This document shows positions 33,494 to 42,937 of a stretch of DNA of 64,000 nucleotides, in pieces. Origin of the DNA: Clostridiales bacterium (GTDB lineage Bacteria; Bacillota; Clostridia; Lachnospirales; Lachnospiraceae); contig JAHYZV010000007.1 in the NCBI GenBank assembly GCA_019424245.1, positions 1 to 64,000 on the forward strand, written 5' to 3'. Numbering within the stretch: the stretch's first letter is position 1; each line of letters begins with the position of its first letter. A model generated the notes under the pieces. It had not been told where the DNA came from. It saw only the letters and a program-made list of their open reading frames with translations, and did no database searches. The translations under genes were made by a program, and so were the position numbers.

Positions 33494-34069
33494 ATGTGCA
33501 GTGGTGAATATGATAACATATGGAATAAAGATTATATATCAGTGATAAAGTCAAAAAGACGTTCAATAGGTATTGAAGTCCACATGGATGGAAGAGTCAT
33601 ATTAAGAGCTCCGTATACATTAAGTAAAAAACAGCTTGAAGAATTCGTGGATAAACATAAGCTGTGGATTGAAGAAAAGCGACGTTATCTTGGAAGTAAA
33701 GCCAAAGCAGGAATATCAACCAATGCAAAGAAAAAAGATGAACTTACTAAAGATGAGATTAAGTGCATTAAAGAAGCATTTGAAAAACGTGTTATATATT
33801 ACAGCCGTATTATGGGAGTGACAGTTAAAAATATAACTATTAAAAACCAGAAAACAAGGTGGGGCAGCTGCAGTTCAAAGGGTAATCTGAACTTTAATTA
33901 TCAGCTGTATTATATGCCACAGGAGCTTATGGATTATGTTGTGGTGCATGAGCTTGCACACAGAAAATATATGAATCATTCAAAGGAATTCTGGGCAGAG
34001 GTGAAAAAGTACTGCCCAGAATATAAAGAAAGAAAAAATGTCCTTAAAAAATACATATTAGAAACATAG
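33494..34069 (+). CDS. YgjP/SprT-like zinc metallopeptidase (DUF45)
   Basis: 191 residues. Family motifs are RRSIGIEVHMDGRVILRAP near the N-terminus, KTRWGSCSSKGNLNFN, and the zinc site VVHELAHRKYMNHSKEFW (HExxH with a downstream His). No signal peptide, so cytoplasmic. The physiological substrate of this family is unknown. Confidence 0.9.
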   Translation: MCSGEYDNIWNKDYISVIKSKRRSIGIEVHMDGRVILRAPYTLSKKQLEEFVDKHKLWIEEKRRYLGSKAKAGISTNAKKKDELTKDEIKCIKEAFEKRVIYYSRIMGVTVKNITIKNQKTRWGSCSSKGNLNFNYQLYYMPQELMDYVVVHELAHRKYMNHSKEFWAEVKKYCPEYKERKNVLKKYILET

Positions 34070-34089
34070 AGGCATATTGCAGACACATA

Positions 34090-35205
34090 TTAGTAAGTGA
34101 ATGTTACGGTATATAAGGTGTAATTATTTCTAGGTACATTTTTGTAAGTATATGATAAAGCTTCACCGGTTTTTGACACAGCTGTTTTTAAATCAGTTGT
34201 GAATGTGCAGGCGAATTCAAGATGAGTCTGTTTGTTTTTAACCGCATTACGGATAAGACGGTTTAACTGTGAAGTGTTACTTATCATGGTTACTCCAGCA
34301 TATCTTATATAAGAATATTTTGTTCCACAATTCTCATATTCACTGTATTTGTCATGGTTCCATGAATGATCAATGGACATGTCTTTGGCTGTAATATTAA
34401 AGTAAGAATGATCGGTGTATTCAAAAGAAGAACCTATAGGATCATCCCATGTTACGTCTACATGATACCATTGGTCATCCAGTTTAACAGTATTCCATAT
34501 ATGCTGCTCATCACCAGCTTCACCGGACACTGTTCCATTTTCTATTCCAAGCATATCCATAAATGTTTTAAAGCATTCAGTATAGCCGCTACATACAGCG
34601 ATTCCGTTAATAAGTGCACTGTATGCATTGTAAGAGGAATCACCTGTATCAACATAAGAAATGTGTTTGACAAGATAATCATGTACTGCAAGTTCATTTT
34701 CTATATCCGAATTAGCAGGAGATGTAATCTCGTTTAATATCTGTATGTATTTAGTATATAATGTAAGCTGGCGTTCATTTAGTGCATCTGTTGAACCGGT
34801 TTTATATGCATTGATTATGGAAAAACTATCCCAGCATTCATATGTAATGCGTACATTAAAACCGTTTTTAACACGTTTATATTCACATTTTAACTGTTCT
34901 ATGCCATCTATGGCAGCAAGCCATGAATTAGCATCTATAAGAGATTCGTCTTCAATGAATAATTCGCATACGGTCTGATTATTTATTAAGCATTGATTGA
35001 TATAATCAATTATTTCATTAGTTGATGAGGCAGATTTATCATATGCAGTATTGGATATGGAGGTACTTGACTCATCCTGCCACTCTGATAAAAGCGGAAT
35101 ATTACACCCGGTAAACAAAAGGCTTATAATAATTGAAATAACGGCAAAAGACGTTTTTTTAAAATTTATATTTCTAAAATTGATTTTTTTAAAATACATT
35201 GTCAT
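34090..35205 (-). CDS. Transglutaminase-like lipoprotein
   Basis: Secreted lipoprotein of 371 residues. The basic N-terminus leads to a signal helix ending in lipobox LFTGC. The transglutaminase-like core contains the catalytic triad: Cys in IAVCSGYTECFK, His in EQHIWNTVKL, Asp in YHVDVTWDDP. This type acts as a surface peptidase or crosslinker; the substrate is unknown. It converges with the YgjP gene with only 20 bp between. Confidence 0.88.
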   Translation of the reverse strand: MTMYFKKINFRNINFKKTSFAVISIIISLLFTGCNIPLLSEWQDESSTSISNTAYDKSASSTNEIIDYINQCLINNQTVCELFIEDESLIDANSWLAAIDGIEQLKCEYKRVKNGFNVRITYECWDSFSIINAYKTGSTDALNERQLTLYTKYIQILNEITSPANSDIENELAVHDYLVKHISYVDTGDSSYNAYSALINGIAVCSGYTECFKTFMDMLGIENGTVSGEAGDEQHIWNTVKLDDQWYHVDVTWDDPIGSSFEYTDHSYFNITAKDMSIDHSWNHDKYSEYENCGTKYSYIRYAGVTMISNTSQLNRLIRNAVKNKQTHLEFACTFTTDLKTAVSKTGEALSYTYKNVPRNNYTLYTVTFTY

Positions 35206-35275
35206 TAATCTTTCTATAAATAATTATGTTATAAATTGAATATTGTGTGTTGTTTGGTTATAATCTGTTATGGTA

Positions 35276-35310
35276 AAAAAGTCTTTTTCTGCAAGTAGAA
35301 ACGACTTTTT
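35276..35310. terminator. Terminator-like hairpin between divergent genes
   Basis: AAAAAGTC (35276-35283)/GACTTTTT (35303-35310) around an inner TTTCT/AGAAA stem. It sits in the region between two divergent genes, where no transcript is expected to end, so it may be an attenuator for the lipoprotein gene or a relic. Confidence 0.5.
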
Positions 35311-35326
35311 ATGCTTATATCGGGGC

Positions 35327-35384
35327 GGGTCCCAAGGTCTTTCCCCCTATGAGCAAGCTCATGTGGGTTTAGACCTTTTGACCC
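35327..35384. repeat. 58-bp intergenic palindrome (GGGTC...GACCC family)
   Basis: Arms GGGTC (35327-35331)/GACCC (35380-35384), AAGGTCT/AGACCTT and CCC..ATGAGC/GCTCAT..GGG, with the tip GAGCAAGCTC. A similar element with the tip GTGCTTGCAC lies at 46952-47010. Probably a dispersed REP-like repeat. Confidence 0.6.
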
Positions 35385-35572
35385 TAGTATCATGTATATA
35401 AAAGAATATATACATAACAATTCTAATACGTAATCTGCAAAAATAAAAGTATTTATAATAGAACATGGAAGAAATTTATAATAGAATATGGAAGAAATAT
35501 TAAAAATGTTTAAAAAACATTGTAAGAATAAAAATACATCTATTTAAGAATAGTTAAGAAAAGAGGAATAAT

Positions 35573-36457
35573 ATGAACGATTATGTAATAAATACACCAC
35601 CAGATTTTAATCTTAAAGAAACGCTGGAATGTGGGCAATGCTTTCATTTTAACATGCTTGATGAGAATGAATATGTGTTGACAGCATATGGACAGCTTTT
35701 ACATATAAGACAGGATGATAGTAATCTGGTGTTTTACGATACAGATGAGAAGATATATGATACATTATGGAGAAAATATTTTGATATAGACAGGGATTAT
35801 GGGAAAATAAAAGAAGAACTGCTTGCAAAGGATGATAAGCTAAAAGAAGCAATATGTGCAATGTCAGGAGTAAGAATACTTAATCAGGAATTTTTTGAAA
35901 CACTTATATCATTTATAATCTCACAGAATAAGCAGATACCACATATTAAAAAGATAGTAGCTGATATATCAGAAAAGTATGGTACTTATAAAGGGGATGT
36001 AAAAGGAATCCCAATGTATACATTTCCAGATGTTAATCAGTTAAGAAAAGCAACTATTGAAGACCTGAAGGATTTAAAAACAGGCTTCCGTGCTCCATAT
36101 ATATATGATGCAGTCAGCCATGTTTATGATGGAAGTGTTAATTATAATGAACTTATAAAGTCAGATTCGGCAGCAGCTATAGAAAAAATGTGTGAAATAA
36201 AAGGTGTAGGTAATAAAGTTGCAAGCTGCGTAAGTCTTTTTGCACTTGGAAAAAGAGATAGTTTTCCTATAGATGTATGGATAAAAAGGATAATGGAATA
36301 TCTTTATTTTGATAAGAAGGACACATCTAAGGAGGTTATAGCGGATTTTGCAAAAAACAGGTTTGGAGAACTTGGGGGATACGCACAGCAGTATCTTTTC
36401 TATTATGGGAAAACTATAAAAATGGGAGTTGCAGAGTCAAAAAAACATAAAAAATAA
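35573..36457 (+). CDS. ogg: 8-oxoguanine DNA glycosylase (OGG1-like)
   Basis: Base-excision repair enzyme removing 8-oxoG. 294 residues: the OGG N-terminal domain (NLKETLECGQCFHF), then the helix-hairpin-helix-GPD domain with catalytic Lys in EIKGVGNKVASCVSLFALG and Asp in SFPIDVWIKR. No iron-sulfur cluster cysteines, as expected for OGG1. Monocistronic, with groES 110 bp beyond. Confidence 0.92.
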   Translation: MNDYVINTPPDFNLKETLECGQCFHFNMLDENEYVLTAYGQLLHIRQDDSNLVFYDTDEKIYDTLWRKYFDIDRDYGKIKEELLAKDDKLKEAICAMSGVRILNQEFFETLISFIISQNKQIPHIKKIVADISEKYGTYKGDVKGIPMYTFPDVNQLRKATIEDLKDLKTGFRAPYIYDAVSHVYDGSVNYNELIKSDSAAAIEKMCEIKGVGNKVASCVSLFALGKRDSFPIDVWIKRIMEYLYFDKKDTSKEVIADFAKNRFGELGGYAQQYLFYYGKTIKMGVAESKKHKK

Positions 36458-36505
36458 AAAAAGTATAATCAAAATGTAAAAACATTAATATATTTGAATT
36501 AGTTG

Positions 36506-36534
36506 TTGACAAATTATTGGCTGGGTGATATCTT
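36506..36534 (+). promoter_or_regulatory. Promoter of groESL
   Basis: Perfect -35 TTGACA (36506-36511), 17-nt spacer, -10 TATCTT (36529-36534), directly upstream of the CIRCE operator. Confidence 0.8.
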
Positions 36535-36547
36535 ATCGTTATCGGGA

Positions 36548-36574
36548 TTAGCACTCAAAAGAAATGAGTGCTAA
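36548..36574 (+). promoter_or_regulatory. CIRCE operator (HrcA binding site)
   Basis: Perfect TTAGCACTC-N9-GAGTGCTAA. HrcA binds it to repress groESL in the absence of heat or protein stress. It lies at or just after the predicted transcription start. Confidence 0.97.
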
Positions 36575-36645
36575 CAGACATGATTATAGCAATGATAAAG
36601 ATAGCTGCCACACATATGTCAGACAGCGGAAAGGTGGATTATATT

Positions 36646-36933
36646 ATGAAGTTAGTACCATTAGGAGACAGAGTTGTAATTAAAGCATTAGTTGCAGAAG
36701 AAACTACAAAGTCAGGCATTGTATTACCAGGACAGGCAAAGGAAAAGCCATCACAGGCGGAAGTAGTTGCAGTAGGACCTGGTGGAGTTGTTGATGGCAA
36801 GGAAGTTACAATGCAGGTTAAGCCTGGAGATAAGGTAATATATTCTAAGTATGCAGGAACAGAAGTTAAGCTTGATGAAGAAGAATATATTGTAGTTAAG
36901 CAGAATGATATTCTTGCAGTAATTGAGGATTAA
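36646..36933 (+). CDS. groES: Co-chaperonin GroES
   Basis: Lid of the GroEL folding chamber, 95 residues. It has LVPLGDRVVIKAL, the mobile loop ETTKSGIVLPGQAKEKPSQAEV (written here only as family landmark positions 17-39) and KYAGTEVKLDEEEY. ATG 36646 follows GGAAAGGTGG. Upstream in-frame ATGs from 36568 overlap the CIRCE end and lack ribosome sites. Confidence 0.97.
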   Translation: MKLVPLGDRVVIKALVAEETTKSGIVLPGQAKEKPSQAEVVAVGPGGVVDGKEVTMQVKPGDKVIYSKYAGTEVKLDEEEYIVVKQNDILAVIED

Positions 36934-36991
36934 TTATAAATATTCATTATATTGTTGATTATATTATTGATTTTATTTGGAGGTAATAACA

Positions 36992-38617
36992 ATGGCAAAG
37001 GAAATTAAGTACGGAATCGAAGCAAGAAAAGCTCTTGAAGAGGGCGTTAATAAGTTAGCTAATACAGTAAGAGTTACAATCGGACCAAAGGGACGTAACG
37101 TAGTTCTTGATAAGTCATATGGCGCACCACTTATCACTAATGATGGTGTTACAATAGCTAAGGATATTGAGCTTGAAGATGCATTTGAGAATCAGGGTGC
37201 ACAGCTTGTAAAGGAAGTTGCTACTAAGACTAACGATGTAGCAGGTGATGGTACAACAACAGCTACTGTTCTTGCACAGGCTATGGTAAATGCAGGTATG
37301 AAGAACTTAGCTGCAGGTGCTAATCCAATTATCTTAAGAAAAGGTATGAAGAAGGCAACTGATTGTGCAGTAGAAGCTATAGCACAGATGAGCGAAAAGG
37401 TTACAGGCAAGGATCAGATTGCAAAGGTTGCATCTATCTCAGCAGGTGACGAAGAAGTAGGCCAGATGGTAGCAGATGCTATGGAAAAGGTTTCTAATGA
37501 TGGCGTAATAACAATCGAAGAATCTAAGACAATGAAGACAGAACTTGACCTTGTAGAAGGTATGCAGTTCGACAGAGGTTATATATCAGCATATATGGCA
37601 ACAGATATGGATAAGATGGAAGCTAACCTTGATAACCCATACATCCTTATCACAGATAAGAAGATATCTAATATTCAGGAAATCTTACCAGTTCTTGAGC
37701 AGATTGTACAGAATGGTGCTAAGCTTCTTATTATCGCTGAGGATGTTGAAGGTGAGGCACTTACAACACTTATCGTTAACAAGTTAAGAGGTACATTCAA
37801 TGTAGTAGCTGTCAAGGCTCCTGGATATGGTGACAGACGTAAGGAAATGCTTAAAGATATCGCTATTCTTACAGGTGGTCAGGTTATCTCAGAAGAACTT
37901 GGTCTTGAGCTTAAGGATACAACACTTGATATGCTTGGTAGAGCTAAGTCAGTTAAGGTTCAGAAGGAAAATACAGTTATCGTTGATGGCGAAGGTGCTA
38001 AGGAAGATATCGAAGCAAGAGTTGCACAGATTCGTGCACAGCTTGAAGAAACAACATCTGATTTCGATAAGGAAAAGTTACAGGAAAGACTTGCTAAGCT
38101 TGCAGGTGGCGTAGCTGTTATCAGAGTTGGTGCTGCAACAGAAACTGAAATGAAGGAAGCTAAGCTTCGTATGGAAGATGCTCTTAATGCAACAAGAGCA
38201 GCAGTAGAAGAAGGTGTTATCTCAGGTGGTGGTTCAGCTTATATCCACGCATCTAAGAAGGTTGCAGAGCTTGCTGCTACACTTAGCGGAGATGAAAAGA
38301 CAGGTGCAGAGATTATCCTTAAGGCTCTTGAAGCTCCATTATTCCACATTGCTAACAATGCTGGCCTTGAGGGTGCAGTTATCATCAACAAGGTAAGAGA
38401 ATCAGAAGTCGGAACAGGTTATGATGCACTTAACGATAAGTACGTTAATATGGTTGATGCAGGTATCCTTGATCCAGCTAAGGTTACAAGAAGCGCATTA
38501 CAGAATGCTACAAGTGTTGCATCTACACTTCTTACAACAGAAGCAGTTGTTACAACTATTAAGGAAGATGCACCAGCTATGCCAGCAGGAGCTGCCGGTA
38601 TGGGCGGAATGATGTAA
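36992..38617 (+). CDS. groEL: Chaperonin GroEL
   Basis: 541-residue ATP-dependent chaperonin. Hallmarks are GPKGRNVVLDKSYGAP, the catalytic region AGDGTTTATVLAQ, and the Gly/Met C-terminal tail GGMGG-like ending MGGMM. ATG 36992 follows TTTGGAGGT, 58 bp after groES, in one HrcA-controlled operon. Confidence 0.98.
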   Translation: MAKEIKYGIEARKALEEGVNKLANTVRVTIGPKGRNVVLDKSYGAPLITNDGVTIAKDIELEDAFENQGAQLVKEVATKTNDVAGDGTTTATVLAQAMVNAGMKNLAAGANPIILRKGMKKATDCAVEAIAQMSEKVTGKDQIAKVASISAGDEEVGQMVADAMEKVSNDGVITIEESKTMKTELDLVEGMQFDRGYISAYMATDMDKMEANLDNPYILITDKKISNIQEILPVLEQIVQNGAKLLIIAEDVEGEALTTLIVNKLRGTFNVVAVKAPGYGDRRKEMLKDIAILTGGQVISEELGLELKDTTLDMLGRAKSVKVQKENTVIVDGEGAKEDIEARVAQIRAQLEETTSDFDKEKLQERLAKLAGGVAVIRVGAATETEMKEAKLRMEDALNATRAAVEEGVISGGGSAYIHASKKVAELAATLSGDEKTGAEIILKALEAPLFHIANNAGLEGAVIINKVRESEVGTGYDALNDKYVNMVDAGILDPAKVTRSALQNATSVASTLLTTEAVVTTIKEDAPAMPAGAAGMGGMM

Positions 38618-38682
38618 TAAGTAATAATTTGCTATACATCAGTAAGTTGATAAAATAAATTTAACACTTACATCATATTAAA

Positions 38683-38732
38683 AAAGTCCCTTTGTTTATG
38701 TTTTATATTCATAAACAAGGGGGCTTTTTGTT
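38683..38732 (+). terminator. Terminator of groESL
   Basis: A long imperfect stem AAGTCCCTTTGTTTATG/CATAAACAAGGGGGCTTTTTT with a 9-nt loop and a T run. Confidence 0.85.
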
Positions 38733-38923
38733 GTGCAATATAAAAGGAATGTGTTATGCTATCAGGGTTATTAAGTGAATTGCAGCAGATTGAGCTGATT
38801 CATATATGTCAGGAGAGCTTGGTTTATGCTTATTAATAGATAGTTGTTTCTATTTAAAAAAGTTAAGGGGTATGTTATAATACTTTCATATTGGGTTTTA
38901 GTTGTCACGCAGGAGGAATGGTA
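38733..38923 (+). promoter_or_regulatory. Leader of the TIR gene with an extended -10 promoter
   Basis: TGTTATAAT (38873-38881) is an extended -10; the -35 is weak. It lies 43 nt before the TIR gene start. Nothing else is recognised. Confidence 0.45.
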
Positions 38924-40708
38924 ATGGCTGATATTGATGAGCTTAAAAAGAAACTTGAAGATGGATGGATAAAGGGTGAACCTTATGTATTTGTAAGTTA
39001 TGCAAGTAAGGATAAAGAGAAGGTTTATGATTTTGTATATGAGCTTAGAAAACGTGGAATTAATGTATATATAGATATAGAGCTTCAGGAGAATATTTCT
39101 AAGAACTGGTTACAGAATATTAAGGAGCGCTTATATGATGTTGATTGTGTTGCTATGATTTCATTTCTTAGTATTAGCTATTTCCGTAGTTATGCCTGCC
39201 TTATAGAACAGCTTGTAACACGTTCAGAGGATTTAAAGATGGAAAAAGGCAGGTATCTTGAGAATTTTTATATTGCCTTGGATGATAATATGTCTACAAT
39301 ACAAAAAATGGAAGATGCAGTGTATGATAATACAGTTGCAAAAGAAAGTCAGAGTATGGCAATAAAGATGGTTCCAGAGGAAGTAAATGTCCTTAAAGAT
39401 GTCATGGAAGATAATATTGCAGTAAAGAGCAAGTTAAAGAAAGATGTCAGGTCAACTATAGATGGTCTGAATACAGCACATAGAGTTGCGATAAGTATGC
39501 TTAGTTATATTTTTAAAGAGTCAAGCTATAGTATTCAGAAATATGGAACAGCTGGTGATTGCGCACAGTTAATGTATAACAATTTTACGAATGACAAGAA
39601 TGACAAAATTAATATTGATGTATTGGAGAAACTTAAAGAAAAGTACAACAATGATAGTGTTGCTGATAAAAATAACATAGCAATAGACAGTGTTGCTGCA
39701 GATGATTCTGTAACAGCAGTAGATAACACCAATATAACAGATAATACCAATATAACAGATAATACCAGTATAACAGATAATACCAGTATAACAGATAACA
39801 CCAGTATAACAGATAATACCAGTATAACAGATAACACTAATATAACTGATAATACCAGTATAACTGATAGCACACATATAAAAGATAACACCAGGACAAG
39901 ACAGGCTACAAGTACAGGTGATATCAGATTTATGCTTTATGGCAAGGAGTATGAGCTTAATCAGTCAGATATGATGCTTACATTTTTTGCACACGTTCTT
40001 AACAAACATCAGGATATTGTGGACGAACTTCCTTCATATAATGGGATGACCTGCGTGTCTGATGTTGATTACAGTCTTCCTAAGAATCGTAAGGCAGATA
40101 TGCCTACATATTTCAGAAGCTGCGAATTCTTTGAATTCGCTAATGGAAGCCATATATGCGTCGGAACATCATATTCAGTAGTAGACAAGTTAAAGAAAAT
40201 GGCACTTCTGCTTAATATATGTGGTGAAAGCCCGGAAATATTCAGTTCAGAACAGGTTGAACTTCCAGCGGTAAAGGTCAGAGGTGGTTCTTCTGCTGTC
40301 GGCAAGGGAAGTGGAGCACTTGTGAAATTTAGCGTATACGGCAATAAATACGAGCAGAACCAGACAGATATGCTTGGAACAATATGCAGTTCTGTTATAA
40401 CTAAGCACCCAGACAAGTTAGAGGAAGCAGCAGATGCTTTATTGTGTTTGGATGTTAAAGATTATACAGATGTTGCAAAAGAGGACAGACCAGTATATTT
40501 CTCATCAATGAACAGATATGAAGTAAATGGCACAGCTTATAGTGTTGGTGGAAGCTTCGGAATGAAAGAAAAGCTTAAAATGATTGCCAGATTACTTATA
40601 ATGTGTGACGAAAGCAAGGATATAATTGATATAGAAGACTATGAGATACCAGATGTAAAGGTTAAGGCAGCAGCAGGCACTAAGAAGAAAATTAATTACT
40701 TTGATTAA
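38924..40708 (+). CDS. TIR-domain protein with repetitive linker and duplicated C-terminal domain
   Basis: 594 residues. Residues ~18-110 form a TIR domain (PYVFVSYASKDKEKVYDFV, GINVYIDIELQE, and Glu in YACLIEQL at the place of the TIR NADase glutamate). A helical region follows. Residues ~266-320 are nine hexapeptide repeats of the type DNTSIT. The C-terminus has two related ~105-residue domains of unknown name: one starts YGKEYELNQSDM and the other YGNKYEQNQTDM, and both end in KLKKMALLLNIC / KLKMIARLLIMC plus C/S-E. ATG 38924 is 7 nt after AGGAGG. Bacterial TIR proteins often act in defence or NAD metabolism, which is not proven here. Confidence 0.82.
   Translation: MADIDELKKKLEDGWIKGEPYVFVSYASKDKEKVYDFVYELRKRGINVYIDIELQENISKNWLQNIKERLYDVDCVAMISFLSISYFRSYACLIEQLVTRSEDLKMEKGRYLENFYIALDDNMSTIQKMEDAVYDNTVAKESQSMAIKMVPEEVNVLKDVMEDNIAVKSKLKKDVRSTIDGLNTAHRVAISMLSYIFKESSYSIQKYGTAGDCAQLMYNNFTNDKNDKINIDVLEKLKEKYNNDSVADKNNIAIDSVAADDSVTAVDNTNITDNTNITDNTSITDNTSITDNTSITDNTSITDNTNITDNTSITDSTHIKDNTRTRQATSTGDIRFMLYGKEYELNQSDMMLTFFAHVLNKHQDIVDELPSYNGMTCVSDVDYSLPKNRKADMPTYFRSCEFFEFANGSHICVGTSYSVVDKLKKMALLLNICGESPEIFSSEQVELPAVKVRGGSSAVGKGSGALVKFSVYGNKYEQNQTDMLGTICSSVITKHPDKLEEAADALLCLDVKDYTDVAKEDRPVYFSSMNRYEVNGTAYSVGGSFGMKEKLKMIARLLIMCDESKDIIDIEDYEIPDVKVKAAAGTKKKINYFD
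39722..39883 (+). repeat. 18-bp minisatellite (nine units) in the TIR gene
   Basis: Unit GATAATACCAGTATAACA with single-base variants, nine times in frame, then a tenth partial unit. The unit length is a multiple of 3, so copy-number change keeps the frame and alters only linker length. Confidence 0.92.
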
Positions 40709-40736
40709 TTGGAAGTATTACAAGATAGGAGGCTTT

Positions 40737-41249
40737 ATGTTTGATATAGCAGTAGAACAGATAGTGAAGGTAAAACCACCTAAGACAGCAGTTGTTTATA
40801 AGACTTTGCTTATAATAGGCTGTATTGTGGCGGCTACAACCATACCACAGACAAGAACATTTGGAATAATTGTGCTTGCATTATTTGCGGTGATGACATT
40901 TTTAGTATTCCAGTATTATAATGCAGAGCTTGAGTATTCGATAGTGGATGATACGCTTACGATTGACAGGATTATGGCAAAATCAGCAAGAAAAAGATGT
41001 GGTGTGTATACACTTTCAAGAGCAAAGCTTGTGGCAAGAGCTGATTCGCAGGATGCACTCCGTATGAACCATATGGACGTTAAGACTTATGATTATTCAG
41101 TTGGTGCAAGCAATCATGATTCAGTTGTCATATATGCGTATAATGAACATAACGAATTAGTCAGGGTATTTATATATCCTGATGAACGTGTTCTTCATAG
41201 CATACAAAATGTTGTTGAAAAAGATGTGTTTAAAGTTATTGACTTTTAA
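40737..41249 (+). CDS. DUF6106-like membrane protein
   Basis: 170 residues with two hydrophobic segments (LLIIGCIVAATTIP and TFGIIVLALFAVMTFLVF, residues about 25-60). A soluble PH-like C-terminal part follows (LEYSIVDDTLTIDRIM...YTLSRAKLVARAD). Resembles DUF6106, common in Lachnospiraceae. ATG 40737 follows GATAGGAGG, 28 bp after the TIR gene, so the two are probably one transcript. Confidence 0.72.
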   Translation: MFDIAVEQIVKVKPPKTAVVYKTLLIIGCIVAATTIPQTRTFGIIVLALFAVMTFLVFQYYNAELEYSIVDDTLTIDRIMAKSARKRCGVYTLSRAKLVARADSQDALRMNHMDVKTYDYSVGASNHDSVVIYAYNEHNELVRVFIYPDERVLHSIQNVVEKDVFKVIDF

Positions 41250-41327
41250 AAAATGCTCTGATACAATCTTAATATTATAAACAAAAGGAATATGATAGAG
41301 CGTTTATCAGATTTCTCCACACAGAAA

Positions 41328-41358
41328 TGTCCGAATTGAGTATTCGGATTTTTTTGTA
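41328..41358 (+). terminator. Terminator after the TIR-DUF6106 pair
   Basis: TCCGAAT/ATTCGGA stem followed by TTTTTTT. Confidence 0.85.
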
Positions 41359-41363
41359 TAATC

Positions 41364-41431
41364 CTATGATGTATCTGTTGTCAGGTTAAGTGATGTAGTA
41401 TTAATACACACCGCTTTATAATACATCATAG
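41364..41431 (+). promoter_or_regulatory. guaB leader with an 11-bp inverted repeat
   Basis: CTATGATGTAT (41364-41374) and ATACATCATAG (41421-41431) pair perfectly around 46 nt, in the 120 bp before guaB. It does not match a guanine riboswitch core. It may be an operator pair or an RNA stem. Confidence 0.4.
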
Positions 41432-41476
41432 CATTAGAAGCATATTACAAGAACAAGAAAGCGAGGACAAAGGAAA

Positions 41477-42937
41477 ATGGGTACAATTATTGGCGAGGGC
41501 ATTACATTTGACGATGTGTTATTAGTTCCACAGTATTCAGAAGTAACACCTAATATGATCGATTTAACAACTAATCTTACAAAGAATATTAAGCTTAATA
41601 TTCCTTTGATGAGTGCAGGTATGGACACAGTTACTGAACATAGAATGGCAATCGCTATGGCAAGACAGGGTGGTATAGGTATTATCCACAAGAATATGTC
41701 TATTGAGCAGCAGGCAGAAGAGGTAGATAAGGTAAAGAGATCAGAGAATGGAGTTATCACAGATCCATTTTACTTACATCCAGACAATACATTAAAAGAA
41801 GCTAACGAGCTTATGGGAAAGTTCAGAATATCAGGTGTACCTATCGTAGATGAGAACAAGAAGCTTGTTGGTATAATCACTAACAGAGATCTTAAGTTCG
41901 AAGAGGATTTCTCAAGACCTATCAAGGAATGTATGACAAGTGAGAATCTTGTAACAGCAGAGGAAGGCATCACACTTGAAGAAGCTAAGAAGATTCTTGG
42001 TAAGGCAAGAAAGGAAAAGCTTCCTATTGTTGATAAGGATTTCAAGCTGACAGGTCTTATTACAATCAAGGATATTGAGAAGTCTATCAAGTATCCTGCA
42101 TCTGCACATGATTCACAGGGAAGACTTCTTGCAGGTGCTGCTGTTGGTATAACTTCTAATGTTATGGACAGAGTAGAAGCACTTGTTAATGCAAGTGTTG
42201 ACTGTATTGTTATAGATTCAGCACATGGTCATTCAAAGAATATTATTACAACTTTAAAGGAAATCAAGGCTGCATATCCAGAACTTCAGGTTATTGCAGG
42301 TAACATAGCTACAGGAGCTGCTGCAAAAGCTTTATGTGAAGCAGGTGTAGATGCTGTTAAGGTTGGTATCGGACCGGGTTCTATATGTACAACAAGAGTT
42401 GTTGCCGGTATTGGTGTACCTCAGGTAACAGCAGTTATGGATGCATATGCTGAGGCTAAAAAGTATGGTATTCCAGTTATCGCTGATGGCGGTATAAAGT
42501 TCTCAGGAGATATAGTTAAGGCGATAGCAGCAGGTGGTAATGTATGTATGCTTGGAAGTCTTTTAGCAGGCTGTGACGAAGCTCCTGGTTCATTTGAGTT
42601 ATTCCAGGGCAGAAAGTATAAGGTTTATAGAGGTATGGGTTCTATTGCAGCTATGGAGAATGGTAGTAAAGACAGATACTTCCAGACAGATGCAAAGAAA
42701 CTTGTTCCAGAAGGTGTTGAAGGACGAGTTGCATATAAAGGACTTGTTGAGGATACTATATTCCAGCTTATGGGAGGACTCCGTTCAGGTATGGGTTACT
42801 GTGGAGCACAGACTATTCCAGTACTTCAGGAGACAGCTAAGTTTATAAAGATGTCATCTGCAGCTTTAAGAGAAAGTCATCCACATGACATTCATATTAC
42901 TAAAGAAGCTCCTAACTATTCTGTTGAGAATGCTTAA
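41477..42937 (+). CDS. guaB: IMP dehydrogenase
   Basis: NAD-dependent oxidation of IMP to XMP, the committed step to GMP. 486 residues. The barrel has the catalytic Cys in GIGPGSICTTRVVAG, the phosphate site DGGIKFSGDI and the flap GMGSIAAM. A CBS pair is inserted at about residues 95-205. Ribosome site AAAGCGAGGAC. Monocistronic between terminators. Confidence 0.97.
   Translation: MGTIIGEGITFDDVLLVPQYSEVTPNMIDLTTNLTKNIKLNIPLMSAGMDTVTEHRMAIAMARQGGIGIIHKNMSIEQQAEEVDKVKRSENGVITDPFYLHPDNTLKEANELMGKFRISGVPIVDENKKLVGIITNRDLKFEEDFSRPIKECMTSENLVTAEEGITLEEAKKILGKARKEKLPIVDKDFKLTGLITIKDIEKSIKYPASAHDSQGRLLAGAAVGITSNVMDRVEALVNASVDCIVIDSAHGHSKNIITTLKEIKAAYPELQVIAGNIATGAAAKALCEAGVDAVKVGIGPGSICTTRVVAGIGVPQVTAVMDAYAEAKKYGIPVIADGGIKFSGDIVKAIAAGGNVCMLGSLLAGCDEAPGSFELFQGRKYKVYRGMGSIAAMENGSKDRYFQTDAKKLVPEGVEGRVAYKGLVEDTIFQLMGGLRSGMGYCGAQTIPVLQETAKFIKMSSAALRESHPHDIHITKEAPNYSVENA

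Noticed and set aside
39535..39891. Reverse-strand frames over the minisatellite coding ILVLSV repeats
   Set aside because: They only mirror the 18-bp repeats of the forward TIR gene and have no ribosome site.
41328..41476. Guanine riboswitch before guaB
   Set aside because: The conserved loop-loop and J2-3 core sequences are absent.
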